Source: DASYQD01 sp036005845 (lineage in GTDB: Bacteria > Acidobacteriota > Thermoanaerobaculia > Multivoradales > JAIOJS01). Taken from it: a stretch of 10,105 nucleotides of DNA. The translations under genes and the position numbers were made by a program. Of the stretch, positions 1 to 7,324 are shown in pieces (the first letter of the stretch is position 1; each line of letters begins with the position of its first letter). The stretch is taken from positions 1 to 10,105 of the forward strand of contig DASYQD010000128.1 of the NCBI GenBank assembly GCA_036005845.1. Reading direction: 5' to 3'. The notes under the pieces are model-generated. The model was not told the origin of the DNA. It did not search any database and saw only the letters and a list, made by a program, of their open reading frames with translations.

Positions 1-1
1 A

Positions 2-31
2 CGTCATCGCGAGCGCAGCGAAGCGATCTCG
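2..31. repeat. Partial dispersed REP-like intergenic repeat
   Basis: Read on the minus strand, this stretch carries the sequence GATCGCTTCGCTGCGCTCGC followed by GATGACG. It closely resembles a GC-shifted version of the short repeat 'gattgcttcgctgcgctcgcaatgac' found between genes in many bacterial genomes. ATCGC (6-10) and GCGAT (23-27) can pair as a small stem. The window begins inside or right at the element, so its full extent and any mirror copy cannot be seen. The assignment rests on recognising the sequence; only one copy is present here. Confidence 0.45.
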
Positions 32-126
32 ATGCTGCGTAGCCGCATTGGCCCGGCTTGACCCGCGGCCGGCCCGTTGCTACCTTCGTGTCTTGCTACA
101 GCGCCATATTCGTCCTCGGGCCTCGC

Positions 127-132
127 AAGGAG
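127..132 (+). promoter_or_regulatory. Ribosome binding site of the metalloprotease gene
   Basis: AAGGAG lies 10 nt before the ATG at 143. It decides the start: the reading frame is open further upstream, to 77, but only the ATG at 143 has a ribosome binding site and opens directly into a signal peptide. Confidence 0.7.
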
Positions 133-142
133 ATCCCACAAC

Positions 143-2065
143 ATGAAGCCGTTCGTCATCCGGATCTGCACCGGGATCGCTCTCGCCTTCGCCGTCGTCT
201 CCTCCGCCTTCGCCACCTCGTTCGTTCGCGTCTCTGATGAGGTGCTCGTCGACCAGGCGAGCCTCATCGTCGCCGGCACCGTCGTCTCCCGCACGGCCCC
301 GCACGGTCTGATGGCGACCGACTATCGAGTGCGCGTCGACGAGGTGCTCGCCGGCGAGGCGGGCTCCGGGGAGCTCGTCGTGCGTGTGCCCGGCGGCGGC
401 GACGGCCCAGCACGGCGCAAGATCTGGGGCGCGCCGTCGTTCCAGCCCGGCGAGCGCGTGCTGCTCTTCCTGGTGCCGAGCGAGAACGGAACTTGGCGCG
501 TGCTCCATCTCTTCCTCGGCGCCTTCCACCAGGCGCAAGCCGGCGAGCGCACGCTCGCCGCACGCGACCTCTCGGAAGTGAGCGAGGTGAAGGTCTTCGC
601 CGACGGCGAGCTGGAGGCCGGTCCCGCCGACGCCGAGCCCGTGCGCGACTTCGCCGCCTTCGCGCGCTGGGCCGCGGCGCGCCGGCGCGGCGAGACGGCG
701 CCCGACTATCGGCTCAGCGGCGAAGCGGCCGCCGAGGCCCGCCGCATCGCTGGCAAGGCCACCTATTTCGAAGACCCGGATGACGGCAAGCGGATGCGCT
801 GGTTCACCTTCGACACCGGCGGCAACGTCGGTTTTCGCGCCTACCGACAGGGACAAGTCGGACTGGCGGGCGGTGGCTACAGCGAGTTCCAGACCGCGCT
901 CAAGGCCTGGAACGACGAGCCAGAGACGCCCATCGACTACCGCTACAGCGGCAAGACGAGCGTCAACTACGGACCCGACCCGCATGCACCTGAAGACAAC
1001 CTCAACACCATCGTCTTCAACGACCCGCGCAACCTGATCGAGCCGTTCGACTGCTCGCAGGGCGGTGTCCTCGCCTTCGGCGGGCCGGTCTACCTGCTCG
1101 CCACCCAGGCCTTCCACGGTGAGCAGTTCCACCCCATCACCAGCGCCGACATCGTCGTCGCCGACGGTCTCTCCTGCTTCTTCAACAGCAGCCCCAACGC
1201 CACCAAGGCGGCGCAGGAGCTGTTCGCGCACGAGCTCGGCCACACGCTGGGGCTGGCGCACTCCTGCGGCGACGACGTCTCGCCCGACTGTTCGGCCAGC
1301 GCGGCGTTCAACGACGCGCTGATGCGCGCCTTCGTGCACGACGACGGGCGCGGCGCGCTTCTCGCCAGCGACGACAAAGCCGGTATCCGTTCACTCTACG
1401 CCGGCGGCACCAGCGGCAGCCCGCCGGCGGCGCCAACCAACCTCATGGCGGTTGCCACCTCGACCTCGACCGTCCACCTCACCTGGCAGGACAACGCCAA
1501 CGATGAGACCGGCTTCGTGCTGGAGTTCGCGCAGATCGGCAGCGGCGTCTTCCACCAGTTCGGCGGCGAGCTGCCGGCGAACACCACCGCGGCCGACGTC
1601 AGCGGTCTCAGCGAGGCGACCGGCTATCTCTTCCGCGTCAAGGCGCGCAACGCCAACGGCGACTCGGCGTACTCGAACGTGGCCAGCGCCGCCACCAATG
1701 CCACGGTCGTACCGTGCGTCGAGAACGCCACCACCCTCTGCCTCGACCACGACCGCTTCGAGGTCACGGTGCAGTGGACGACCAGCGACGGCACCACCGG
1801 CGCCGGCCAGATGATCCCCTTCACCGACGAGTCGGGGCTGGTGTGGTTCTTCTCCGCCACCAACCTCGAGCTGATGCTGAAGGTGATCGACGCCTGCGTG
1901 GCGCCCTACGACCACTTCTGGGTCTTCATCGGCGGCATCACCGACGTGCAGTTCGTGACCACCGTCGTCGACACCCACACCGGGGTCGTGCGCGTCTATC
2001 TCAACGACCTCGGCCACCCGGCCAACGCGGTGACCGACACCAGCGCCTTCGCGACCTGCCCGTGA
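143..2065 (+). CDS. Secreted matrixin-like zinc metalloprotease with fibronectin type III domain
   Basis: A 640-residue protein, predicted to be exported and to hydrolyse proteins with a zinc active site. Residues 1-24 form a signal peptide (positive start, hydrophobic core, AFA before the predicted cut). Residues about 25-205 form a domain with VVxGxVxSR-like and PGERVLLFL segments, which I have seen at the front of similar acidobacterial proteases. The catalytic domain follows. HELGHTLGLAH gives zinc ligands H363, H367 and H373 and catalytic E364, the metzincin pattern, and the Met in ALMRAF (M394) is a plausible Met-turn. Residues about 427-517 are a fibronectin type III domain (PPAAPTNL start, YLFRVKARNANGDSAYSN end). 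Residues about 519-640 are an unnamed C-terminal module with cysteines C525 and C533 and a WVFIGG segment. The substrate is unknown. The next gene starts 81 nt downstream and could be co-transcribed. Confidence 0.82.
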   Translation: MKPFVIRICTGIALAFAVVSSAFATSFVRVSDEVLVDQASLIVAGTVVSRTAPHGLMATDYRVRVDEVLAGEAGSGELVVRVPGGGDGPARRKIWGAPSFQPGERVLLFLVPSENGTWRVLHLFLGAFHQAQAGERTLAARDLSEVSEVKVFADGELEAGPADAEPVRDFAAFARWAAARRRGETAPDYRLSGEAAAEARRIAGKATYFEDPDDGKRMRWFTFDTGGNVGFRAYRQGQVGLAGGGYSEFQTALKAWNDEPETPIDYRYSGKTSVNYGPDPHAPEDNLNTIVFNDPRNLIEPFDCSQGGVLAFGGPVYLLATQAFHGEQFHPITSADIVVADGLSCFFNSSPNATKAAQELFAHELGHTLGLAHSCGDDVSPDCSASAAFNDALMRAFVHDDGRGALLASDDKAGIRSLYAGGTSGSPPAAPTNLMAVATSTSTVHLTWQDNANDETGFVLEFAQIGSGVFHQFGGELPANTTAADVSGLSEATGYLFRVKARNANGDSAYSNVASAATNATVVPCVENATTLCLDHDRFEVTVQWTTSDGTTGAGQMIPFTDESGLVWFFSATNLELMLKVIDACVAPYDHFWVFIGGITDVQFVTTVVDTHTGVVRVYLNDLGHPANAVTDTSAFATCP

Positions 2066-2135
2066 ATCGCCCTCGCAGCGAGGAAACCACCAAGCGAGTC
2101 CGTCCCAGACGAGTGACACCAGCGCCGTCAGGCGC

Positions 2136-2142
2136 GAGGAGG
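2136..2142 (+). promoter_or_regulatory. Ribosome binding site of the protease-nuclease fusion gene
   Basis: GAGGAGG lies 4 nt before the ATG at 2147, close but strong. A small perfect hairpin, GCGCC-GTCA-GGCGC (2122-2135), abuts it directly and might modulate access. No T-run follows the hairpin, so it is not a terminator. Confidence 0.6.
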
Positions 2143-2146
2143 ACCT

Positions 2147-4501
2147 ATGCAGAAGCAGGTCACTCGGCCGTTTCCCCCACGAAGGGACTTCGCCTCACTC
2201 TCGATGCGGGACCTTCTCGACGCTCGCGAGGCGTACCACGTCCATCTCTCCACCCTCGAGAACGTTGTCGCCACGGCCATCGGCCGCTACCTAATTCGCA
2301 GCGACGACTGGTTCGCGAGCCATGCGCCCGGTCAACCCAGACCGCCGCACGTCGTCAAGCCGACTGGCCCGCGCACGCTCGAGAGATCGGTCGTCAGGCC
2401 GTGGTCGTGGCCCTGCGTGCTCGTCTTCGTGCGCAAGTGGCAGACGCCGGACCAGCTGGGATCGGAAGAGGTGCCGCGCTCGCTCTACCTTCCAGACGGT
2501 CGCGTGATCCCGACCTGTGTCGTGCTCGCGGAGCCCGATGAATCGCCGCCTCCGCCGGTACCCGGTCCGTCGCAGGCAAGCGAGCTTTTCGGCGGCGGCT
2601 ATTCCTGCGTTCGCAATCACCAGGGCATCGACCACTTCGGGACGATCGCCTGCCTGGTGACGCGCGACGGCTCGTATTTCGCGCTGACCAATCGCCACGT
2701 GGCCGGCGCTGGTGGCGAAGAGGTGGGGGTCTACGCGCGCGGCGCGTATCGCAAGGTGGGCACGAGCGCCGGCATCTCCAGTGGCGAGCTCACGGTGCCG
2801 CAGGCCTTCCCTGCGTGGCCCGGCGAACGCACGCTTCTGACCCTCGACGCAGGCTTGATCCGCATCGACGACATCGGCGAGTGGACCTCGCAAGCCTTCG
2901 GCATCGGCGAGATCGGAATGCCATTCGATGCCACTGAATGCACGGTGACGCTCGACCTGATCGGCTGCCCGATGCGGGCCTTCGGCGGCACCAGCGGAGT
3001 CATCGAGGGGGAGATCCGCGCGCTCTTTTTCCGCTACCAGTCCCTCGGCGGTATCGATCGCGCGACCGACGTCTTGATCGGCGCGGTGAGCGAGACCACG
3101 CCGGGCGCGAGAAAGCCGTCCGCCCCTTTCACGCGTCCAGGCGACTCGGGCACGGTCTGGTTCTACGACCCGCCGGCGGCGGGCGAGGAGCCGATGCCGG
3201 GGACCCGCGAGGGCCACGCTCCACCTGAGCGCGGGGAGCGCGCGCGCCGCTTGAGGCCGGTCGCGATGCAGTGGGGCGGTGAGCGCTTTCGCACCGAGGA
3301 TGGCCGCTCGAGCGCGTTCGCCCTCGCGAGCTTCCTCTCCACGACGTGTCGCGAGCTCCGCGTCGAGGTAGTCCGCGACTGGAGCACAGGACATGACGAG
3401 TATTGGGGAAAGATCGGCCACTTCACCATCGGCTGGAAGGCCTGCGACCGCGTCGCCAAGGCGGGGGGTGCGTTGGGCGCCCTGATGAAGGCAAACCAAG
3501 AACGGATCGGATTCGGCGACGACGACCTGGGCAAGGGCTCGCAGTTCCACATGGGCCAGGGGGCCTTCGTTCCGTTGGCCGACGTGCCCGACTACGTCTG
3601 GGTGCGTTCCCACAAGAACGAGCCGATCCAGCACTTCGCCGACATCGACATCGTCGACATCGACGGCGGACCGTCGCTGCTGGAGCGGGGCTTCAGTGAC
3701 CCGAGCAGCGTTGCTGCCTCCGTGTGGAAGGCGTACTTCGACGGTTTTGCCGCCGCCGGTGTGGGCCCCGAGGAAGGCGCGATTCCGTTCCGAGTGTGGC
3801 AGCTCTGGGACGCCATGGTCGAACACCTCCGCGATCGCGACGTGCTGCGCTTCGTGGGCGCCGCCGGAGTGCTCGCGCACTACGTGGGAGACGCGTCGCA
3901 GCCGCTCCACTGTTCCTTCATGCACCATGGCCGACCGCCGATGGTGACTCGGCATGGCCGTGAGTATCCCGTGCCTCGCAGCAGCCCCGAATTCCAGGCG
4001 TTCAAAGACACCCGCGAGGCGTTGATCCACGGCATCTACGAAGAGACCATGCTCGAGGTCAAGCCGCTCGACGCCCTCGTCGCCGTCGACGCGGAGCTCG
4101 CAGAGATCGCGACCCACTCGTCCACCATCCGGAGCGGGCATGACGCGGCTGTCCGCACGCTGGCACTCATGCACTCCGCGCAGAATCGGCTGTCACCGGA
4201 AGAGATCATCGACGCCGACGACCCGTCCAATGGGGGCGAGAAGACGCGGGCCAAGGCGCTTTGGAACAACGAAAAGATCCGCGTCGAGACGATCCGGTCC
4301 CTGGCCGAGAGCGTGGCTCTGCTGGCCGACCTCTGGACGTCCGCCTGGCGGGAAGGTCAGGGAAGCGCGCTGCCAGCCGAAGAAATCCGAGAGTTCGAAG
4401 AGTCCGAGCTCGCCGACCTCTATCGCCACGACCCGACGTTCGTGCCCAGCCTTTCCCTGAATCAGATGGCCGAGAGCGGGGATTTCGAGCCTCCGGTATA
4501 G
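2147..4501 (+). CDS. Trypsin-like serine protease fused to S1/P1-nuclease / phospholipase-C-type zinc phosphoesterase domain
   Basis: A 784-residue protein with two predicted enzymes and no signal peptide or membrane segment, so probably cytoplasmic. Residues 1-140 are a front region without a named fold. Residues about 150-410 form a chymotrypsin-fold protease: H184 in ALTNRHVAG, D234 in LTLDAGLI and S334 in RPGDSG make a complete triad, and MQWGG (375-379) fits the substrate-binding strand. The TNRHVA style recalls the plant NAL1 group. Residues about 419-735 match the S1/P1 nuclease and zinc phospholipase C superfamily: WGKIGH (W420, H425), D482, H496, HYVGDASQPLH (H578, D582, H588) and HGIYE (H628, E632). 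The spacings equal those of P1 nuclease (W1/H6; H116/D120/H126) and Bacillus PLC (D55/H69; H142/E146). The substrate could be nucleic acid or phospholipid. W420 is internal although this family needs a Trp N-terminus. The fold assignments are firm; the role is open. Confidence 0.8.
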   Translation: MQKQVTRPFPPRRDFASLSMRDLLDAREAYHVHLSTLENVVATAIGRYLIRSDDWFASHAPGQPRPPHVVKPTGPRTLERSVVRPWSWPCVLVFVRKWQTPDQLGSEEVPRSLYLPDGRVIPTCVVLAEPDESPPPPVPGPSQASELFGGGYSCVRNHQGIDHFGTIACLVTRDGSYFALTNRHVAGAGGEEVGVYARGAYRKVGTSAGISSGELTVPQAFPAWPGERTLLTLDAGLIRIDDIGEWTSQAFGIGEIGMPFDATECTVTLDLIGCPMRAFGGTSGVIEGEIRALFFRYQSLGGIDRATDVLIGAVSETTPGARKPSAPFTRPGDSGTVWFYDPPAAGEEPMPGTREGHAPPERGERARRLRPVAMQWGGERFRTEDGRSSAFALASFLSTTCRELRVEVVRDWSTGHDEYWGKIGHFTIGWKACDRVAKAGGALGALMKANQERIGFGDDDLGKGSQFHMGQGAFVPLADVPDYVWVRSHKNEPIQHFADIDIVDIDGGPSLLERGFSDPSSVAASVWKAYFDGFAAAGVGPEEGAIPFRVWQLWDAMVEHLRDRDVLRFVGAAGVLAHYVGDASQPLHCSFMHHGRPPMVTRHGREYPVPRSSPEFQAFKDTREALIHGIYEETMLEVKPLDALVAVDAELAEIATHSSTIRSGHDAAVRTLALMHSAQNRLSPEEIIDADDPSNGGEKTRAKALWNNEKIRVETIRSLAESVALLADLWTSAWREGQGSALPAEEIREFEESELADLYRHDPTFVPSLSLNQMAESGDFEPPV

Positions 4502-4557
4502 CGAATCGCTCAGGTTCCTAGACCCGACTGCGGCGTGCACGGAGCGCCGGTGGCAGG

Positions 4558-4576
4558 TAAGATATGTGCCGGGCTC
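4558..4576 (+). promoter_or_regulatory. Possible pyrG -10 box and GGGCTC initiation site
   Basis: TAAGAT (4558-4563) matches four of six -10 consensus bases. Seven nt downstream lies GGGCTC (4571-4576), so transcription could begin at G4571. In Bacillus subtilis, pyrG transcripts begin with GGGCUC, and low CTP causes reiterative G addition. No convincing -35 box was found at 16-18 nt, so the promoter call is weak. Confidence 0.3.
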
Positions 4577-4601
4577 CGCCGCAAGAACGTGCGACTCCCC
4601 A

Positions 4602-4633
4602 CCGGCCGTCGGGCCGGGCCGCGGCCGCTTTTT
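4602..4633 (+). terminator. Terminator- or attenuator-like structure in the pyrG leader
   Basis: CCGGCC-GTCG-GGCCGG (4602-4617) is a perfect 6-bp stem with a tetraloop. An alternative stem pairs CGGCCG (4603-4608) with CGGCCG (4622-4627), and TTTTT follows at 4629-4633. A C-rich stretch (4597-4600, then CC at 4602-4603) borders the 5' arm. The element ends 10 nt before the pyrG ribosome binding site (GAGGAGG, 4644-4650). It could terminate transcripts from the upstream gene or act as a pyrG attenuator. Confidence 0.4.
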
Positions 4634-4662
4634 ACCGACCACCGAGGAGGCGCGATCGATCC

Positions 4663-6420
4663 ATGGCGACCAAATACATCTTCATCACCGGCGGCGTCGT
4701 CTCCTCCCTCGGCAAGGGCGTCGCCGCGGCATCCGTGGGCGCCATCCTCGAGTCGCGCGGCTTCTCGGTGACGCTGATGAAGTTCGACCCCTACGTCAAC
4801 GTCGACCCGGGGACGATGTCGCCCTACCAGCACGGCGAGGTCTTCGTCACCCACGACGGCGCCGAGACCGACCTCGACCTCGGCCACTATGAGCGCTTCA
4901 CCCACACCGTCACCTCGCGCAAGCACAACTACACGACCGGCCAGATCTACTCCTCGGTGATCGAGAAGGAGCGGCGCGGCGACTATCTCGGCAAGACGGT
5001 GCAGGTGATCCCGCACATCACCGACGAGATCAAGGCGGCGATGCACGGCGTGGCGCAGATCAACGGCCAGGTGCACGACGTCGTCATCGTCGAGATCGGC
5101 GGCACCGTCGGCGACATCGAGTCGCTCCCCTTCCTCGAAGCGATCCGGCAGATGCGGCTCGAGCTCGGGCGCAACAACGCCGTCAACATCCACCTCACGC
5201 TGGTGCCGTACATCAAGGCCGCCGACGAGCTGAAGACCAAGCCGACGCAGCACTCGGTGGCGACGCTGCGCGCCATCGGCATCTCGCCCGACGTGCTGCT
5301 CTGCCGCGTCGACCGGCCGCTCGCCGAGGACCTGCGCAAGAAGATCGGCCTCTTCTGCAACCTCAACGCCGAGCAGGTGATCGCCGCCCGCGACGTGCCG
5401 ACGATCTACGAAGTGCCGCTGATGTTCTCGCGCGAGGGCCTCGACGAGTTGCTGCTCGACCTGCTCAAGCTGCCGTCACAGCACGAGACCGACCTCTCGG
5501 GCTGGGAGGCGCTGGTCTCCAGGATCAAGCACCCGCACGACTCGGTGAAGGTCGGCATCGTCGGCAAGTACGTCGAGTTCCCCGACTCCTACAAGAGCTT
5601 GAACGAGGCGCTGCTCCACGGCGGCATCGCCAACGACGCCAAGGTCGAGCTCGTCTACGTCAACGCCGAGGAGATCGAGGGGCCGCACTGGCCGCGCGAG
5701 ATCTTCGAGGTCGACGCCCTGCTGGTGCCCATCGGCTTCGGCAAGCGCGGCACCGAAGGGAAGATCCGCGCCATCCGCTTCGCCCGCGAGCACAAGGTGC
5801 CCTTCTTCGGCATCTGCCTCGGCATGCAGTGCATGGTGATCGAGTACGCGCGCAACGTCTGCGGCATCTCGACCGCCAACTCCACCGAGTTCGACGCCGA
5901 CACGCCCGACCCGATCATCTACAAGCTGCGCGACCTGCTCGGCGTCGAGGCGATGGGCGGTACCATGCGGCTCGGCGCCTACCCGTGCCGGTTGAAGGAA
6001 GGCACGCTGGCGCGGCAGGTCTACGGCGTCCCCGAGGTGCAGGAGCGGCACCGCCACCGCTACGAGGTCAACCAGCGCTACCTGCCGCGGCTGCAGGAGG
6101 CGGGGCTGCTGGTGTCGGGGCTGTCGCCGGACGGCAAGTTCGTCGAGATGGTCGAGCTGCCGGTTTCTGGTCCCGGTGCGCACCCGTGGTTCCTCGGCTG
6201 CCAGTTCCACCCCGAGTACCAGAGCAAGCCCACCGATCCGCACCCGCTGTTCGTGTCGTACATCGGCGCCGCGCTGGAGCACAAGCGGCGCCGCGATCGC
6301 GCCGGCGCCGAGAGCGAGCGTGAGCGCGAGGCGACAGTGGTACCGGCGACCGCGACGCCGCGCGCGCCCGACGAAGCGCCGGCGCCGGCGGCGGTGCGAG
6401 CGGCCGAGCGGGTCCCTTGA
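4663..6420 (+). CDS. pyrG: CTP synthase (glutamine hydrolysing)
   Basis: Makes CTP from UTP with ATP and glutamine, the last step of pyrimidine nucleotide synthesis, in the cytoplasm. The protein has 585 residues; the E. coli enzyme has 545. The amidoligase domain opens with KYIFITGGVVSSLGKG (P-loop) and holds KFDPYVNVDPGTMSP. The class I glutamine amidotransferase domain has the nucleophile C385 in FGICLGMQC and H516/E518 in QFHPEYQSKP, matching E. coli C379, H515 and E517. The ATG at 4663 is chosen because the family motif starts right after it and GAGGAGG lies 12 nt upstream (4644-4650); the open frame before it, from 4564, is not conserved in the family. The last ~40 residues are an Ala/Arg/Glu/Pro-rich tail beyond the usual end. 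CTP is also the cosubstrate for activating KDO, the product of the genes downstream. Confidence 0.97.
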   Translation: MATKYIFITGGVVSSLGKGVAAASVGAILESRGFSVTLMKFDPYVNVDPGTMSPYQHGEVFVTHDGAETDLDLGHYERFTHTVTSRKHNYTTGQIYSSVIEKERRGDYLGKTVQVIPHITDEIKAAMHGVAQINGQVHDVVIVEIGGTVGDIESLPFLEAIRQMRLELGRNNAVNIHLTLVPYIKAADELKTKPTQHSVATLRAIGISPDVLLCRVDRPLAEDLRKKIGLFCNLNAEQVIAARDVPTIYEVPLMFSREGLDELLLDLLKLPSQHETDLSGWEALVSRIKHPHDSVKVGIVGKYVEFPDSYKSLNEALLHGGIANDAKVELVYVNAEEIEGPHWPREIFEVDALLVPIGFGKRGTEGKIRAIRFAREHKVPFFGICLGMQCMVIEYARNVCGISTANSTEFDADTPDPIIYKLRDLLGVEAMGGTMRLGAYPCRLKEGTLARQVYGVPEVQERHRHRYEVNQRYLPRLQEAGLLVSGLSPDGKFVEMVELPVSGPGAHPWFLGCQFHPEYQSKPTDPHPLFVSYIGAALEHKRRRDRAGAESEREREATVVPATATPRAPDEAPAPAAVRAAERVP

Positions 6421-6445
6421 GCGCGGCTCTCAGCGCGGATCGACC

Positions 6446-6460
6446 CGCGACGGCGTCGCG
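6446..6460 (+). other. Perfect hairpin between pyrG and kdsA
   Basis: CGCGAC-GGC-GTCGCG forms a perfect 6-bp stem with a 3-nt loop in the 61-nt gap between the two genes. No T-run follows, so it is not a classical terminator. It may be an RNA processing or stability element, or chance in GC-rich DNA. Confidence 0.3.
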
Positions 6461-6481
6461 AGCGCGCGCCGGAGCCGAGCC

Positions 6482-7324
6482 GTGACCGTTGTGCGCGCGA
6501 TCGAGCTCGCGCCCGGCATCACCATCGGCGGCGATGTCTTTCCCTTCATCGCCGGCCCCTGCGTCATCGAGAGCGAGGAGCTCGCGCTGGACGCGGCGCG
6601 GCGGCTGGCGGCGATGGCGCATCGCCTCGGGCTGCCGCTGATCTTCAAGGCTTCGTTCGACAAGGCGAATCGCACGTCGGTGAAGAGCTTCCGCGGGCCC
6701 GGCCTCGAAGAGGGCCTGCGCGTGCTGCGGCTGGTGCGCGAAGAGACCGGCCTGCCGGTGCTCACCGACGTGCACGCGCCCGAGCAGTGCGCTGCGACGG
6801 CCGAGGTCTGCGACGTGCTGCAGATCCCGGCTTTCCTATCGCGTCAGACCGACCTGCTGTTGACCGCGGCGCGCACCGGACGCGCGGTCAACGTCAAGAA
6901 GGGCCAGTTCCTCGCCCCCGAAGACGCGCGGCACGCAGTCGAGAAAGCAGCGGCGGTGGGCAACCACCGCATCTTCATCACCGAGCGCGGCGTCTCCTTC
7001 GGCTACCACAACCTCGTCGTCGACATGCGCTCCTTCACCATCCTCCACGACCTCGGCATCCCGGTCGTCTTCGACGTCACCCACTCGCTGCAACTCCCCG
7101 GCAAGGGCGAAGGCGTCACCGGCGGCGACCGCCGCTTCGCCGAGCCGCTGGCGCGCGCCGCCGTCGCCGCCGGCGCCGACGGGCTCTTCATGGAAGTCCA
7201 CCCCGACCCCGACCACGCCCTCTCCGACGCCGCCACCCAGCTCACCTTCGATCGCGCCGAAGCGCTGGCGATCTCAGCACTCGAGATCCGCCGCGCGCTG
7301 CAAGCGGCCGTGCCGCTGGTCTAG
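6482..7324 (+). CDS. kdsA: 3-deoxy-8-phosphooctulonate (KDO-8-phosphate) synthase, metal-dependent class
   Basis: Condenses arabinose-5-phosphate with phosphoenolpyruvate to KDO-8-phosphate for the lipopolysaccharide inner core. The product is 280 residues, the normal length. Family motifs run throughout: IAGPCVIES, FKASFDKANRTS, LTDVHAPEQC, IPAFLSRQTDLL, NVKKGQFLAP, ITERGVSFGYHN, FDVTHSLQLPG and MEVHPDPD. C27, H201, E238 and D249 sit exactly 16 positions after the metal ligands C11, H185, E222 and D233 of the Aquifex enzyme. This marks the metal-dependent class; the E. coli type has Asn in place of the Cys. The GTG start at 6482 is supported by GGAG 7 nt upstream (6471-6474) and by the conserved N-terminus; the frame is open further upstream but only inside pyrG. 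The gene is 61 nt behind pyrG and tail-to-tail with vapC. Confidence 0.96.
   Translation: MTVVRAIELAPGITIGGDVFPFIAGPCVIESEELALDAARRLAAMAHRLGLPLIFKASFDKANRTSVKSFRGPGLEEGLRVLRLVREETGLPVLTDVHAPEQCAATAEVCDVLQIPAFLSRQTDLLLTAARTGRAVNVKKGQFLAPEDARHAVEKAAAVGNHRIFITERGVSFGYHNLVVDMRSFTILHDLGIPVVFDVTHSLQLPGKGEGVTGGDRRFAEPLARAAVAAGADGLFMEVHPDPDHALSDAATQLTFDRAEALAISALEIRRALQAAVPLV

Noticed and set aside
77..110. Possible promoter for the metalloprotease (TTGCTA and CATATT)
   Set aside because: The spacer between the two boxes would be 22 nt and no other pairing gives acceptable boxes.
80..1339. 419-residue open frame on the minus strand
   Set aside because: It lies opposite the metalloprotease, whose motifs and signal peptide are unambiguous; its composition is low-complexity Val/Ala/Gly/Glu.
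2071..2083. CCTCG-CAG-CGAGG hairpin after the metalloprotease stop
   Set aside because: The stem is short and no T-run follows; it does not support a terminator separating the first two genes.
2291..4174. 627-residue open frame on the minus strand
   Set aside because: It is antisense to the protease-nuclease gene, has no recognisable domain or ribosome binding site, and has the Arg/Ala/Gly/Val/Asp-rich make-up of GC-driven shadow frames.
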